From the NCBI RefSeq assembly GCF_029024945.1, contig NZ_CP118976.1:1674001-1738000 (forward strand): 64,000 bases of DNA, given 5' to 3'. Each line of letters opens with the position of its first letter. The stretch's first letter is position 1. The translations under genes were made by a program, and so were the position numbers. Shown here in pieces: positions 25,144-35,291 of the stretch. Below the pieces are notes generated by a model. It had not been told where the DNA came from. It did no database searches and saw only the letters and a list, made by a program, of their open reading frames with translations. Source of the DNA: Staphylococcus succinus (GTDB lineage: Bacteria > Bacillota > Bacilli > Staphylococcales > Staphylococcaceae).

Positions 25144-26451
25144 ATGACTATGGATTCTAAGAAACATCTCAATATTGGTATATTAATATATGCTTGTGGC
25201 CATCACCAAGCTGCTTGGTTAATGCCTGATTCAAGCGTTGAACGTGTAGGAGATATATCCTATTATCAAGAGCTAGCACAAATATCTGAGCAAGGTTTAT
25301 TTGATGCTGTGTTCTTTGCAGACAATCATTCATTCCCAGCAAAGTCTGAAAGTGATATGCCAGCATTTTGGTTTGACCCTATAGTAAGTTTAACTGCAAT
25401 TTCGCAAGTAACTCATCACATTGGCCTCGTAGCCACTATTTCCAGTACGTTTTCCAATCCTTTTACAGCATCTCGTCAGCTCTTAAGTTTAGACCATGTT
25501 ACTCAAGGTCGTGTAGGTTGGAACCTTGTTACTTCAATGACTGATTTAGAAGCTTTTAACCATAGTATGCCAGCACTTCCACCACGCGAAGAAAGATATG
25601 CAAAAGCTCATGAATTTGCTCAACTGATGAATAAGCTATTTAGCTCTTGGGACTATAATGACTTTTCACATAATCGTAAAGACAATCATTTAATTCATTC
25701 ATCACATATACACCCTTTCAATCACGAAGGAAAGTTCTTTAATGTAAAAGGTCCATCTACTACACCCCGTAGCCCTCAAGGCAAACCAGTAGCAATGCAA
25801 GCGGGTGCATCAAGCCAAGGCATAGCACTAGCTGCAAAATATGCTGATGCTGTTTATGCTGTTGCATGGAATTTAAAACAAGCAAAGGCCTTTCGTCAGA
25901 AACTTGACGAACAGTTACTGAGTGAAGATCCAAACAGACAACATATCAAGGTCTTCCCTGGTTTAGTTACATATGTAGGTGAGACATATGAAGCAGCATA
26001 TGCAAAAAAACAAAAATTAGACGAAGCGCTACCAGTTGAAACTGCATTAAAGCAATTGAGCTTTTTCATACAACAAGACTGCCATAACTGGGATTTAGAT
26101 AAACCTGTCCCACCATTACCTCCAGTTGAATCGTTTACAGGCCCTGTAGGTCGTTATGAGACAGTCCTTGAAATCATCCAAGACACGAATCCTACGTTAA
26201 GAGAACTACTAGGTTATCTCAATGCTGGTGGTGGACACTTAACTTTAATTGGCACACCAAAAGACATTGTAGACACTATGGAACTGTGGATGGATTGTGG
26301 TGTCGCTGATGGTTTTAATTTGATGCCTCCTGTACTTCCAAACAGTTTGGAAGATTTTGTAAATCTGATTATTCCTGAGCTGCAAAAAAGAGATTTATTT
26401 AGGTCCTCTTACGATGGTACAACTTTCCGAGAACATCTTGGCTTAATATAA
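25144..26451 (+). CDS. LLM-class FMN-dependent monooxygenase, NtaA/SnaA/DszA type, under TPP control
   Basis: The 435-residue protein belongs to the luciferase-like flavin monooxygenases near nitrilotriacetate monooxygenase A and the DszA sulfone monooxygenase. It shows IGILIYACGHHQAAW at the N-terminus, the family stretch GLFDAVFFADN, VTQGRVGWNLVTS, and QAGASSQGIALAAKYADAVY in the FMN-binding part. Such enzymes oxidise C-N or C-S bonds with FMNH2 supplied by a separate flavin reductase, none of which is encoded next to it. GGAGG lies nine bases before the ATG. It is the last gene of the TPP-controlled pair and ends at a terminator. The substrate is unknown. Confidence 0.88.
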   Translation: MTMDSKKHLNIGILIYACGHHQAAWLMPDSSVERVGDISYYQELAQISEQGLFDAVFFADNHSFPAKSESDMPAFWFDPIVSLTAISQVTHHIGLVATISSTFSNPFTASRQLLSLDHVTQGRVGWNLVTSMTDLEAFNHSMPALPPREERYAKAHEFAQLMNKLFSSWDYNDFSHNRKDNHLIHSSHIHPFNHEGKFFNVKGPSTTPRSPQGKPVAMQAGASSQGIALAAKYADAVYAVAWNLKQAKAFRQKLDEQLLSEDPNRQHIKVFPGLVTYVGETYEAAYAKKQKLDEALPVETALKQLSFFIQQDCHNWDLDKPVPPLPPVESFTGPVGRYETVLEIIQDTNPTLRELLGYLNAGGGHLTLIGTPKDIVDTMELWMDCGVADGFNLMPPVLPNSLEDFVNLIIPELQKRDLFRSSYDGTTFREHLGLI

Positions 26452-26466
26452 TATATCATGGTCAAT

Positions 26467-26507
26467 AAAAAAGGTAGTTCCCACTTTTAGGAAACTACCT
26501 TTTTTTT
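26467..26507. terminator. Bidirectional terminator between the monooxygenase gene and ffh
   Basis: GGTAGTTCCC (26473-26482) pairs with GGAAACTACC (26490-26499) with one mismatch; six A precede and eight T follow. It can serve both convergent units. Confidence 0.85.
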
Positions 26508-26550
26508 ATTTGATTTTCTAACTAGCAACTTATTTATAGCAAACGAATAA

Positions 26551-27918
26551 CTAAAATGGTAAGTTCATGCCATTTAACATATTTTCCATTTGTTTACGTT
26601 TACCTTTTTTACCTTTGCCTCCGCCAGAAAATTGTTTCATCATTTTTTTCATTTCGTTAAATTGTTTCATTAATCTGTTCACTTCTTGTACAGAACGACC
26701 TGAACCTTTAGCGATACGTTTTTTTCGAGATACATTCAATGTATCTGGATTATTTCTTTCGGTTGGCGTCATTGATTGTATGATGGCTTTAATATGATCA
26801 ATTTGTTTATCATCCATGTTCAAATTATCTAAGCCTTTCATTTTATTCATACCCGGCACCATTTTCATAATATCATCTAATGGTCCAAGACTTTTAACTT
26901 GGTCTAATTGATCCAAGAAATCATCCAACGTAAATGAAGATGTACGCATTTTCTTCTCTAGGTCTTTAGCTTTATCTTCATCTACATCTTGTTGTGCTTT
27001 CTCAATTAAACTTAATACATCTCCCATTCCTAAGATACGAGATGCCATACGTTCAGGATGGAATGGTTCTAAACCATCAAGTTTTTCACTCATACCTACA
27101 AACTTAATCGGTTTTTGAGTTACGGAACGAATTGATAACGCTGCACCACCACGAGTATCGCCGTCTAATTTTGTAAGTGTTACACCTGAAACTTCAAGTT
27201 GATCATCAAATGATTGGGCTACATTAACTGCATCTTGACCTGTCATTGCATCGACAACTAGCATAATTTCATCTGGTTTGGTAATTTCTTTAACATCACT
27301 TAATTCTTCCATTAATGCTTCATCCACATGCAAACGCCCAGCTGTATCAATAATCACAAAGTCTAAGTGTTCCTCTTTAGCATGTTTTATTGCATTTTCT
27401 ACAATTTGTTGTGGTTTCACTTGGTCGCCTTCACTGTATACAGGAATGTCGATTTGTTTACCTACAGTTTGTAACTGATCAATAGCTGCTGGACGATAAA
27501 TATCTGCCGCTACCAGCATTGGTTTTTTATTATACTTCTTACGCATAAGCAGTGCTAATTTACCTGCTGTCGTGGTTTTACCTGCACCTTGTAAGCCGAC
27601 CATCATTACAACAGTTGGCGGTTTGTTAGCCATAGTAATCGTAGCATTTTCTCCACCCATAAGTTGAGTAAGTTCTTCCTGCACTATTTTGATTACTTGT
27701 TGTCCAGGTGTTAATGATTTCATTACATCTGAACCTAAAGCTCTATCTGATACAGTTTTGACAAATTCTTTTACGACTTTAAAGTTAACATCGGCTTCTA
27801 ACAATGCCAATCTTACTTCACGCATCATTAGTTTAATATCTGCTTCCGTAACTTTACCTTTGCCTCGAATTTTTTGCATCGTTCCTTGTAAACGATCGGA
27901 TAATCCTTCAAATGCCAT
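26551..27918 (-). CDS. ffh: Signal recognition particle protein Ffh
   Basis: Ffh binds the SRP RNA and signal sequences of nascent membrane proteins. The 455-residue protein has the N domain (1-85), the G domain with GLQGAGKTTTAGKLA, DTAGRLHVDE and TKLDGDTRGGAALS, and the Met-rich M domain (about 300-455) that includes SGRSVQEVNRLMKQF and a basic KGKKGKRKQ tail. It follows ylxM with a 25-base gap, as in other Firmicutes. Confidence 0.98.
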   Translation of the reverse strand: MAFEGLSDRLQGTMQKIRGKGKVTEADIKLMMREVRLALLEADVNFKVVKEFVKTVSDRALGSDVMKSLTPGQQVIKIVQEELTQLMGGENATITMANKPPTVVMMVGLQGAGKTTTAGKLALLMRKKYNKKPMLVAADIYRPAAIDQLQTVGKQIDIPVYSEGDQVKPQQIVENAIKHAKEEHLDFVIIDTAGRLHVDEALMEELSDVKEITKPDEIMLVVDAMTGQDAVNVAQSFDDQLEVSGVTLTKLDGDTRGGAALSIRSVTQKPIKFVGMSEKLDGLEPFHPERMASRILGMGDVLSLIEKAQQDVDEDKAKDLEKKMRTSSFTLDDFLDQLDQVKSLGPLDDIMKMVPGMNKMKGLDNLNMDDKQIDHIKAIIQSMTPTERNNPDTLNVSRKKRIAKGSGRSVQEVNRLMKQFNEMKKMMKQFSGGGKGKKGKRKQMENMLNGMNLPF

Positions 27919-27943
27919 ATCAAATACCCTCCTTTTTAATCAT

Positions 27944-28276
27944 CTATTCTAAATCTTCAAGTGATTGAATGTATTGTTTTATTTTTTCTGGATCATTCAT
28001 ATGTTCTTTCATTTTCCCGTATATATCTTGTCTTTGTTCAAAGTTTTTATATAAGCCCAACTTTTCTTCATAATCTTCTACTAAGTCGCCAGTTCTTCTT
28101 ATATTATCATAAACTGCTTGACGACTCACATCAAAAGTATCAGCGATTTCACTTAAAGAATAATCTTGTAAATAAAATAGTTCTAAATAATTACGCTGCT
28201 TATCAGTTAACAAAGATTGATAAAAATCAAATAGATAATTCATTCGAATTGTTTTAATTAAATCATTTTGACTCAT
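27944..28276 (-). CDS. ylxM: SRP-associated helix-turn-helix protein YlxM (UPF0122)
   Basis: A 110-residue sigma-70 region-4-like protein. A helix-turn-helix is visible in YSLSEIADTFDVSRQAVYDNI (given in two parts: YSLSEIADTF then DVSRQAVYDNI, about 47-67). YlxM binds Ffh and SRP RNA in streptococci and modulates SRP GTPases. It overlaps the end of ftsY by 14 bases and precedes ffh, the conserved ftsY-ylxM-ffh order. Confidence 0.93.
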   Translation of the reverse strand: MSQNDLIKTIRMNYLFDFYQSLLTDKQRNYLELFYLQDYSLSEIADTFDVSRQAVYDNIRRTGDLVEDYEEKLGLYKNFEQRQDIYGKMKEHMNDPEKIKQYIQSLEDLE

Positions 28277-29480
28277 TAGAATTACCTTCTAAGTCATCAT
28301 CTTCGGACTTTGGTGCTGCTATTTCGTCAGCTTCATCAACATTTTGTTCAATCATATCAGCAAATAGTCCATATACATAGCTTTCAGGATTAAATGGTTG
28401 TAAATCATCTAACTTTTCACCTAAGCCAACGTATTTAACAGGTATATGCAGTTCATTACGTATCGCTAATACGATACCACCTTTAGCAGTACCATCTAGT
28501 TTTGTTAACACTATACCTGTAACATTTGTCACTTCTTTAAATGATTTTGCTTGTGATAATGCATTTTGTCCAGTAGTAGCATCTAAGCAAAGTAACACTT
28601 CGTGAGGTGCTTCGGGTACAGCACGTCCAATTACACGTTTTACTTTTTCTAATTCATTCATTAAATTAGATTTGTTTTGTAAACGTCCCGCAGTATCACA
28701 AATTAAAATGTCTACTTCTTTACTTTTAGCTGCATTAATAGCGTCGTACATCACTGCCGCAGGATCTGATCCTTCACTTTGGCTCATCACTTCAACACCA
28801 ACGCGTTCTCCCCACACTTTAAGTTGTTCTATCGCACCAGCTCTAAATGTATCACCAGCTGCAAGCATAACTTTTTTGCCTTCAGATTTATAACGATGTG
28901 CTAATTTACCAATCGTAGTTGTCTTACCTACACCATTCACGCCCACCATAAGAATCACATTAAGACGACCATCTTCCAAGTCCATTACTTCTGAATTTTC
29001 TTCGTCTTGATGATAGATTTCAACAATTTTTTCCACAATGACTTCACGCAAATCTTCAGTTTCAGAAATATTGCGGCGTTGCGCTTCTTCACGTAATTCT
29101 TCTACAAGTTGCATGACGGTGTTAAACCCGACATCAGCAGTAATAAGCATTTCTTCTAGAGCTTCAAAGAAATCTTCATCTACTTTACGATAACGTGCAA
29201 TCAAGTTGTTTAATTGCTCTTGGAAATTTTCACGTGATTTTTCTAAACCAGCTTTAAATTTTGCTCCGAGTTGTTGCGCTTCAATTTCTTCAAAGTCTTC
29301 AATTGAAATCAAGCCATCTTCATCAAAATCTGCTTCTTTTAATTTTTTAGGTTTTTTTGAGGTTTTATCTTTGTCCTCATCACTATTTTGTTCAGTTTCT
29401 AGTTGTTCTAATTGTTCATCTTGTTGTTGATTTTCATCTGAACCTGAAAATTTATTTTTTAATCGTTTGAAAAAGCTCAT
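28263..29480 (-). CDS. ftsY: Signal recognition particle receptor FtsY
   Basis: FtsY is the membrane-associated GTPase that receives the SRP-ribosome complex. The 405-residue protein has a highly charged A domain (about 1-90, runs of Glu, Asp, Lys and Gln), then the NG domain with GVNGVGKTTTIGKLAHRY, DTFRAGAIEQL, DTAGRL and TKLDGTAKGG. It overlaps smc by four bases (ATGA) and ylxM by 14. Confidence 0.97.
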   Translation of the reverse strand: MSFFKRLKNKFSGSDENQQQDEQLEQLETEQNSDEDKDKTSKKPKKLKEADFDEDGLISIEDFEEIEAQQLGAKFKAGLEKSRENFQEQLNNLIARYRKVDEDFFEALEEMLITADVGFNTVMQLVEELREEAQRRNISETEDLREVIVEKIVEIYHQDEENSEVMDLEDGRLNVILMVGVNGVGKTTTIGKLAHRYKSEGKKVMLAAGDTFRAGAIEQLKVWGERVGVEVMSQSEGSDPAAVMYDAINAAKSKEVDILICDTAGRLQNKSNLMNELEKVKRVIGRAVPEAPHEVLLCLDATTGQNALSQAKSFKEVTNVTGIVLTKLDGTAKGGIVLAIRNELHIPVKYVGLGEKLDDLQPFNPESYVYGLFADMIEQNVDEADEIAAPKSEDDDLEGNSNESK

Positions 29481-32400
29481 GCTTGTTCCTCCTTCATGAC
29501 TTTATCTATCGTATTTAAATTAACACTTACCAATTTTGATACACCTGATTCTTGCATGGTAACACCATATAGACAATCTGAAAATTCCATCGTCCCTTTT
29601 CGGTGAGTAATTACGATAAACTGTGTTTGATCTGATAATTTTTTAAGGTACTGAGCATAGCGTATAACGTTTGCTTCATCTAATGCTGCTTCTACTTCAT
29701 CTAAGATAACAAACGGAGCCGAACGTACTTTTAAGATAGCAAATAATAGAGCAATTGCACTCAACGCACGTTCTCCACCACTTAATAAAGATAGGTGTTG
29801 CAATTTTTTTCCAGGAGGTTGAACAATGATATCCACCCCTGCTGTTAAATAATCATCACCTGACAAACGTAACTCAGCTTGTCCACCACCAAACAATGAC
29901 TTAAATACTTCTGAGAAATAACCTTGTACTGCAAAAAACGTCTCTTTAAAACGATCTTTTACTTCTTGATCCATTTCTTCAATAATTTGTTCTAGCGTTA
30001 ACTTTGCTGCTCTTAAATCTGTACGCTGTTCATCTAAGAATGTATAACGTGTATTAATTTCTTCAAATTGCTCAATAGCATTTAAATTAACTGGTCCAAG
30101 TTCTTCTATGGACATTTTTGTTAATTTAACTTTTTTACGTATTACATCGATATCTTCATCTAAATCGTATAATTGACTCGCGCGTTCATAAGTTAAATGA
30201 TAATCTTCACTTAAGTGGTCAATAGCATAATTGATTAACACGTCAAGTCGAGACTGTTCAGACTTAATGTCTTGGTAGCGATTTTCGATTGATAAAATAT
30301 CTTGATTAGCTTCTTGTAATTGCTGATCTGTCGCTTCTATTGTATCATTTAAAGCCGTTCTACGCGATTTGATTTCTTCAAGTGTCGTCGTCAAATTATC
30401 TCTATCTGCCTTACTTTCAGTGATACTACTTTGAATTGTTTCAAAAGCCTTTTCGCCGGTCATTTCATCTGAATTAAACAAACTTATTTGTTCATCTAAT
30501 TTCTGCTGTTGATCTGCTACGTGAAGCAACTGTTTTTCCAGCCTTGACTTCGTTTGTTGTTGGCTATTGAGTCGCTCTTTTACTACAGCTAAATCAGATT
30601 GCTTTTGATGTAATTGTTGTTGCATTTGTGTTGTACTTTCTTTGCCTTCTTTCGACAATTTAGTGTATAAGTCAATATCACCCTCTAATTGTTGTAATTG
30701 ACCTTTTATTTCATCTAATCTTTGCTTTTTATCTATGAGCGTTTGTTTACTCGTTTCACTCTGATATCCGTCATTTTTTTCAAATTCAAATTCTTCATGT
30801 TCATCTTTGATGTGTGCTTCTTTTTTACGTAAACGATCTAATTCTAATTCGCAATCATGCACTGTTTGCTTTAAGTTATTGTAACTTTGACTTGTATCAA
30901 AATATTTTTCACTTATTTCATCAGATTGTGCTTTAACTGTTTGAAATTGTTTTTCGAATTCAATGGTTTGCTGTTGGTAGTCTTCTAATTGTTTACGCAT
31001 AGTTGTTAACTCGTCTTTTTGAGCTAAAATACTTTTCGTTTTACGATCACCACCGCCAGTCATTGAACCACCAGGGTTAACAATATCGCCTTCTAACGTT
31101 ACTATTCGTGTACGGTAACGAATTGAACGTGCAAGCTCATTCGCATGCTTTAAGTCATCCACAATAATTGTATTGCCAAGTAAATTTTGTATTACATTTT
31201 GATATGCTTGATCAACTTGTATAGCTTGTGCGGCAACATTAATAAAGCCATGCGTATCTTGTGCAATCTTTAAAATATCGCTACCCAATTGTCTTGGTTG
31301 AATGATATTTAATGGTAAAAACGTGGCTCTTCCCAAACCATGTTGCTTTAAATATTGAATCGCTTGTCTACCGTCTTTTTCAGAATCCACAATGACATGT
31401 TGTAATGATGCACCTAACGCCGTTTCAATCGCTTTCGTTAACTCCGAAGGCACTTGAATAATTTCTGCTACTGCGCCATGTATACCAGAAAGCTTGTCAT
31501 TTTTAGCTTTAAGTATGTGTTTTACGCCGTTGAAGAAATAACTGTATTCTTCTTGTTGTGTAGATAAGCTATCTATACGTGATTTTAGCTTGTCGTTAAA
31601 ACGATAAGCTTGGTGTAATTTCTCTTCATATGTTTCTTGTTGTTGTTTGAGTTCGGTTAATTTGCGTTCGTATTTATTTAACTGTTGCTCTGACTGTTGC
31701 AGTTCTTTTTGTGTACTTTGACGTTGTTTGTCTGCATCATTAATATCACTTTGAATGTTTTTCAATTCTTCATATGCTTCAATTAATCTTGAATCTAAAC
31801 GTGATTGCTTGGACTCATTTTCTTGAATTGTGTGTTCTAAAAAACGAATATCATTATTGACATCAGATTGCTCAGACATCAATTGATAGTACTTATCTTT
31901 AATTTTTTCTAACTTTTCATCATGTTGTTCATCTGTAACATAAAGTTGTGATTCAAAGTGATGTATTTTTTCATTTAATTCTTTTTGTTGTTGTTTTAAT
32001 TGATCAATCTTTGTCTGTGCCTCTGTCTGTTCTTCTTTAAGTGTATATGATTGATGCTCTAAGCTTGCTTGCTCTTCTTCAAACCTCGCATTTGTTTCAG
32101 ATTGATTCTTTTTTCGTTCTTCTAAAACTTTAAGCTGTCCTGCATATTTTTCAACATCTTCTGTTGCTTTAACTAATTGAAAGTTCAACGTTTCTATTTG
32201 ATTATCAATTTGTTGGCGCTCAGATTTATATTTATTTAATGCTTGCGTATGTTGTACTTTTTCTGCATCTTTAGCTTCTTGTTGGCTCTTTAAGAAGTTT
32301 AAATTGTCATCGAGTTCATGGATACTTTTACTATATTGTTCAATATCGTGCACTGTAACTAGTACGTCACTTTTTTCCATCTCTTGAGAAAGGTGCTTAT

Positions 32401-33046
32401 ATTCTTTAGCAATTGCTGCTTCCTCTCTTAAAGGCTCGACGCGCCCTTCTAAGTCATATAAAATATCTTCTACTCGAGAAAGGTTATCTTCAGTTTGATC
32501 TAATTTTTGTACAGCGGTCGCCTTACGTTTCTTGTACTTTAGCACACCTGCAGACTCTTCCAATATTTGTCGTCTATCCACAGGTTTTGCATTTAATATT
32601 TCATCGACACGACCTTGTGAAATAATGCTAAATGCTTCTTTACCTAAGCCAGAGTCTAAAAACAAATCCACAATATCTTTTAATCTGGCACGTTCGTTAT
32701 TAAGATAGTATTCGCTTTCACCACTTCTATATAATCGACGTGTAACCAACACTTCAGGTGCCTCTATTTGTAATTTACCAGAACTATTATCTAACTTTAA
32801 TCTTACTTCTGCATAGTTTTGAGCTTTTCTATGTTCAGCCCCTGAGAAGATAATATCTTCCATTTTAGCACCACGAAGTGATTTGGCTGATTGTTCACCT
32901 AGTACCCATTTGATTGCATCGGTGATATTACTTTTCCCACTGCCGTTCGGTCCAACAATTGCTGTTACTCCTTCATCGAACTGTACATTTGTATGTTCAG
33001 CAAAAGATTTAAACCCAACGGCATCTATTGATTTCAAATATACCAT
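29477..33046 (-). CDS. smc: Chromosome segregation protein SMC
   Basis: SMC forms the condensin ring with ScpA and ScpB. The 1189-residue protein has Walker A GPNGSGKSN near residue 32-40, two long coiled coils (about 165-500 and 675-1010), a hinge around 510-665 with GRATFLPLN and GGSMTGGGDRK, the ABC signature LSGGERALSAIALL and Walker B FVILDEVEAALDEAN. The frame extends six codons further, but ATG 33046 has an AAGGAG site and matches the S. aureus start (MVYLKSID). It lies between rnc and ftsY. Confidence 0.97.
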   Translation of the reverse strand: MVYLKSIDAVGFKSFAEHTNVQFDEGVTAIVGPNGSGKSNITDAIKWVLGEQSAKSLRGAKMEDIIFSGAEHRKAQNYAEVRLKLDNSSGKLQIEAPEVLVTRRLYRSGESEYYLNNERARLKDIVDLFLDSGLGKEAFSIISQGRVDEILNAKPVDRRQILEESAGVLKYKKRKATAVQKLDQTEDNLSRVEDILYDLEGRVEPLREEAAIAKEYKHLSQEMEKSDVLVTVHDIEQYSKSIHELDDNLNFLKSQQEAKDAEKVQHTQALNKYKSERQQIDNQIETLNFQLVKATEDVEKYAGQLKVLEERKKNQSETNARFEEEQASLEHQSYTLKEEQTEAQTKIDQLKQQQKELNEKIHHFESQLYVTDEQHDEKLEKIKDKYYQLMSEQSDVNNDIRFLEHTIQENESKQSRLDSRLIEAYEELKNIQSDINDADKQRQSTQKELQQSEQQLNKYERKLTELKQQQETYEEKLHQAYRFNDKLKSRIDSLSTQQEEYSYFFNGVKHILKAKNDKLSGIHGAVAEIIQVPSELTKAIETALGASLQHVIVDSEKDGRQAIQYLKQHGLGRATFLPLNIIQPRQLGSDILKIAQDTHGFINVAAQAIQVDQAYQNVIQNLLGNTIIVDDLKHANELARSIRYRTRIVTLEGDIVNPGGSMTGGGDRKTKSILAQKDELTTMRKQLEDYQQQTIEFEKQFQTVKAQSDEISEKYFDTSQSYNNLKQTVHDCELELDRLRKKEAHIKDEHEEFEFEKNDGYQSETSKQTLIDKKQRLDEIKGQLQQLEGDIDLYTKLSKEGKESTTQMQQQLHQKQSDLAVVKERLNSQQQTKSRLEKQLLHVADQQQKLDEQISLFNSDEMTGEKAFETIQSSITESKADRDNLTTTLEEIKSRRTALNDTIEATDQQLQEANQDILSIENRYQDIKSEQSRLDVLINYAIDHLSEDYHLTYERASQLYDLDEDIDVIRKKVKLTKMSIEELGPVNLNAIEQFEEINTRYTFLDEQRTDLRAAKLTLEQIIEEMDQEVKDRFKETFFAVQGYFSEVFKSLFGGGQAELRLSGDDYLTAGVDIIVQPPGKKLQHLSLLSGGERALSAIALLFAILKVRSAPFVILDEVEAALDEANVIRYAQYLKKLSDQTQFIVITHRKGTMEFSDCLYGVTMQESGVSKLVSVNLNTIDKVMKEEQA

Positions 33047-33127
33047 GTTATGCTCCTTAATCATTACATTGCCAGTGAGAAGATTTATAACAACGTATTC
33101 TTTATTTCGTATGACATAATCACAAAG

Positions 33128-33862
33128 TTATAACCCTTTGTTTTTCATTAATTTATATGCACTTTCCGCTGCTTTTTGTTCTGATTCTTTTTTAGTCTTG
33201 CCTTTACCTTCAGCTACAGCAATATCCTCTAGAATAACCTCTGATGTGAACAAACGATGATGTGCAGGACCTTCTTCGTTTATTAGACGATAGGTCACAT
33301 CACCTTTGTTTTGCTGATGGACATATTCTTGAAATTGCGTTTTAAAATCCACCACACCATCAAGTTCATCATCCTCCACATATGGGAAAATAATTTTTTC
33401 AGCAAACTTCCATACAGAAGGTAAACCTTGATCTAAGTATAAAGCACCCACAAACGCTTCAAAAGCATCTGAAACAAGTGATGGTCGCGTTCTTCCACCT
33501 GTTTTTTCCTCACCTTTTCCTAATAAAATAAGATCATTAAGCTGAATTTTTTTGGCAAATATTACAAGTGAAGGCTCACAAACAATTGTTGCACGCATTT
33601 TTGTTAAATTACCTTCAGGCAATTCTGGATATTTATCGAACAAATAGCGTGAAACCGTCAATTCTAATACCGCATCTCCTAAAAATTCTAATCGTTCATT
33701 ATGATCTAAACGATCCATATTAAAATCATTGATAAAACTAGAATGCGAAAATGCTTGTTGATATAATTCTACTTGATTAAAATCCAATTCTAATTCTTGC
33801 ATCTTTTGAGCAAACCTTTTTTGGAATGCTTGAACCATTTCTGTTTTCTTATTATTGGTCAA
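33128..33862 (-). CDS. rnc: Ribonuclease III
   Basis: RNase III cleaves double-stranded RNA in rRNA maturation and antisense regulation. The 244-residue protein has the signature NERLEFLGDAVLEL, the second acidic motif SDAFEAFVGALYLD, and a C-terminal dsRNA-binding domain (about 165-240, with KGKTKKESEQKAAESAYKL). It follows acpP and precedes smc by 81 bases, the usual order. Confidence 0.97.
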   Translation of the reverse strand: MTNNKKTEMVQAFQKRFAQKMQELELDFNQVELYQQAFSHSSFINDFNMDRLDHNERLEFLGDAVLELTVSRYLFDKYPELPEGNLTKMRATIVCEPSLVIFAKKIQLNDLILLGKGEEKTGGRTRPSLVSDAFEAFVGALYLDQGLPSVWKFAEKIIFPYVEDDELDGVVDFKTQFQEYVHQQNKGDVTYRLINEEGPAHHRLFTSEVILEDIAVAEGKGKTKKESEQKAAESAYKLMKNKGL

Positions 33863-34050
33863 TCTCTTTCCTCCTCAGATTTACAGCTAGACTACCCATA
33901 CATCCTTATATTTTACGTGATTTTAACATAAAACTAAAGAAAAAACTGTTTACTTCAGCCGTCATTCAACGACTGCCATTCACGAATTCAATACATTTAA
34001 TACACCTATATATATTTCTCCTTGATTAAGCGCTACTATTTTTAGCCAAT

Positions 34051-34084
34051 AAAAAATCTGAGCCGTAATTTCAACGACTCAGAT
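34051..34084 (-). terminator. Terminator after acpP
   Basis: ATCTGAG (34056-34062) pairs with CTCAGAT (34078-34084), extended by an inner CGT/ACG helix. On the minus strand it is followed by six U. It begins ten bases past the acpP stop. Confidence 0.75.
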
Positions 34085-34093
34085 ATTTGTTTA

Positions 34094-34327
34094 TTATTTT
34101 TCAATGCTATTGATAAAACTAACTGCATCACCAACAGTGTTGATTTTTTCAGCTTCTTCATCAGGAATTTCAGTACCAAATTCGTCTTCTAATTCCATAA
34201 CTAATTCAGCGATGTCAAGTGAGTCAGCGCCTAAATCATCTTTAAAAGATGCTCCTTCAGTTACCTTTTCAGCGTCAACCCCTAGACGGTCAACAATGAT
34301 ATCTTTTACTTTGTCAAAGTTTTCCAC
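34094..34327 (-). CDS. acpP: Acyl carrier protein
   Basis: ACP carries growing acyl chains on a 4'-phosphopantetheine arm. The 77-residue acidic protein has the attachment serine Ser36 in GADSLDIAELVMELED. A GGAGGTG site precedes it. It follows fabG by about 230 bases, so it may have its own promoter as well as read-through from the fapR operon. Confidence 0.98.
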   Translation of the reverse strand: MENFDKVKDIIVDRLGVDAEKVTEGASFKDDLGADSLDIAELVMELEDEFGTEIPDEEAEKINTVGDAVSFINSIEK

Positions 34328-34556
34328 GTCGATTCACCTCCTTTAAAAAAATCTAATTATAGACTTTTATATTTTCCCATTTTATCTATTGAAATACAAG
34401 TGGCAATTAGATGGATAAGTGTATATTTTCGCATATTATTGTAGTTTTAACCTTAACTTTATGTAGGTGATATACAATTAAATTAAGCGCTATAAATATT
34501 GTAGTAATCATATAACCAAATACCTTAACATGTCTTTATAGACATGCCGTAATTCT

Positions 34557-35291
34557 TTACATATACATACCGCCATTAACGTGAATTGTTTGGCCAGTAA
34601 TATATTTTGCTTTATCCGATGCTAAAAAGGCTACGGTATTAGCAATATCTTTATCGTCTCCAAATCTTGCTAATGGAATTTGCTCTAACATTTGTGATTT
34701 TAACTCATCACTCAAAGCATCTGTCATGTCTGAAACAATAAAGCCAGGTGCTACAGCATTTACAGTGATACTTCTTGAAGCTAATTCTCTTGCAGATGAC
34801 TTGGTTAAACCAATGACACCTGCCTTTGTTGCAACATAATTTGCTTGACCTGGATTACCCATGGCACCAACAACACTAGATAAATTGATAATTGCTCCAC
34901 TTTTTTGTTTCAACATTTGTGGTGTTACTTTTTGTATACAATTAAACACACCTTTTAAATTTGTGTCGATAACATCGTCCCATTCTTGTTCTTTCATACG
35001 CATGATTAAATTATCACGTGTAATACCAGCATTATTTACAAGCACATCAACTGAGCCAAATTGATTAACTACTTCTTTAATCATAGTTTTGACTTCAGTG
35101 CCTACTGCAACATTCGCTTGAATTGAAAAGCTTTCTACACCCTTAGCTTTTATTTCTTCTACAACTGCATCTGCTTTATCTTTACTACCAGCATAGTTTA
35201 CTGCGACATTATACCCTTCTTCGGCTAATTGGATGGCAATACTGCGTCCAATCCCTCTTGAAGCTCCGGTTACCAATGCACTTTTAGTCAT
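34557..35291 (-). CDS. fabG: 3-oxoacyl-ACP reductase FabG
   Basis: FabG reduces 3-oxoacyl-ACP with NADPH in the fatty-acid elongation cycle. The 244-residue protein has TGASRGIG, NNAGITRDN, the catalytic serine in NLSSVVGAMG, YVATK and the C-terminal TGQTIHVNGGMYM. The start at 35291 is the family start (MTKSALVTG) and overlaps the fabD stop by eight bases (ATGACTAA). Confidence 0.97.
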   Translation of the reverse strand: MTKSALVTGASRGIGRSIAIQLAEEGYNVAVNYAGSKDKADAVVEEIKAKGVESFSIQANVAVGTEVKTMIKEVVNQFGSVDVLVNNAGITRDNLIMRMKEQEWDDVIDTNLKGVFNCIQKVTPQMLKQKSGAIINLSSVVGAMGNPGQANYVATKAGVIGLTKSSARELASRSITVNAVAPGFIVSDMTDALSDELKSQMLEQIPLARFGDDKDIANTVAFLASDKAKYITGQTIHVNGGMYM

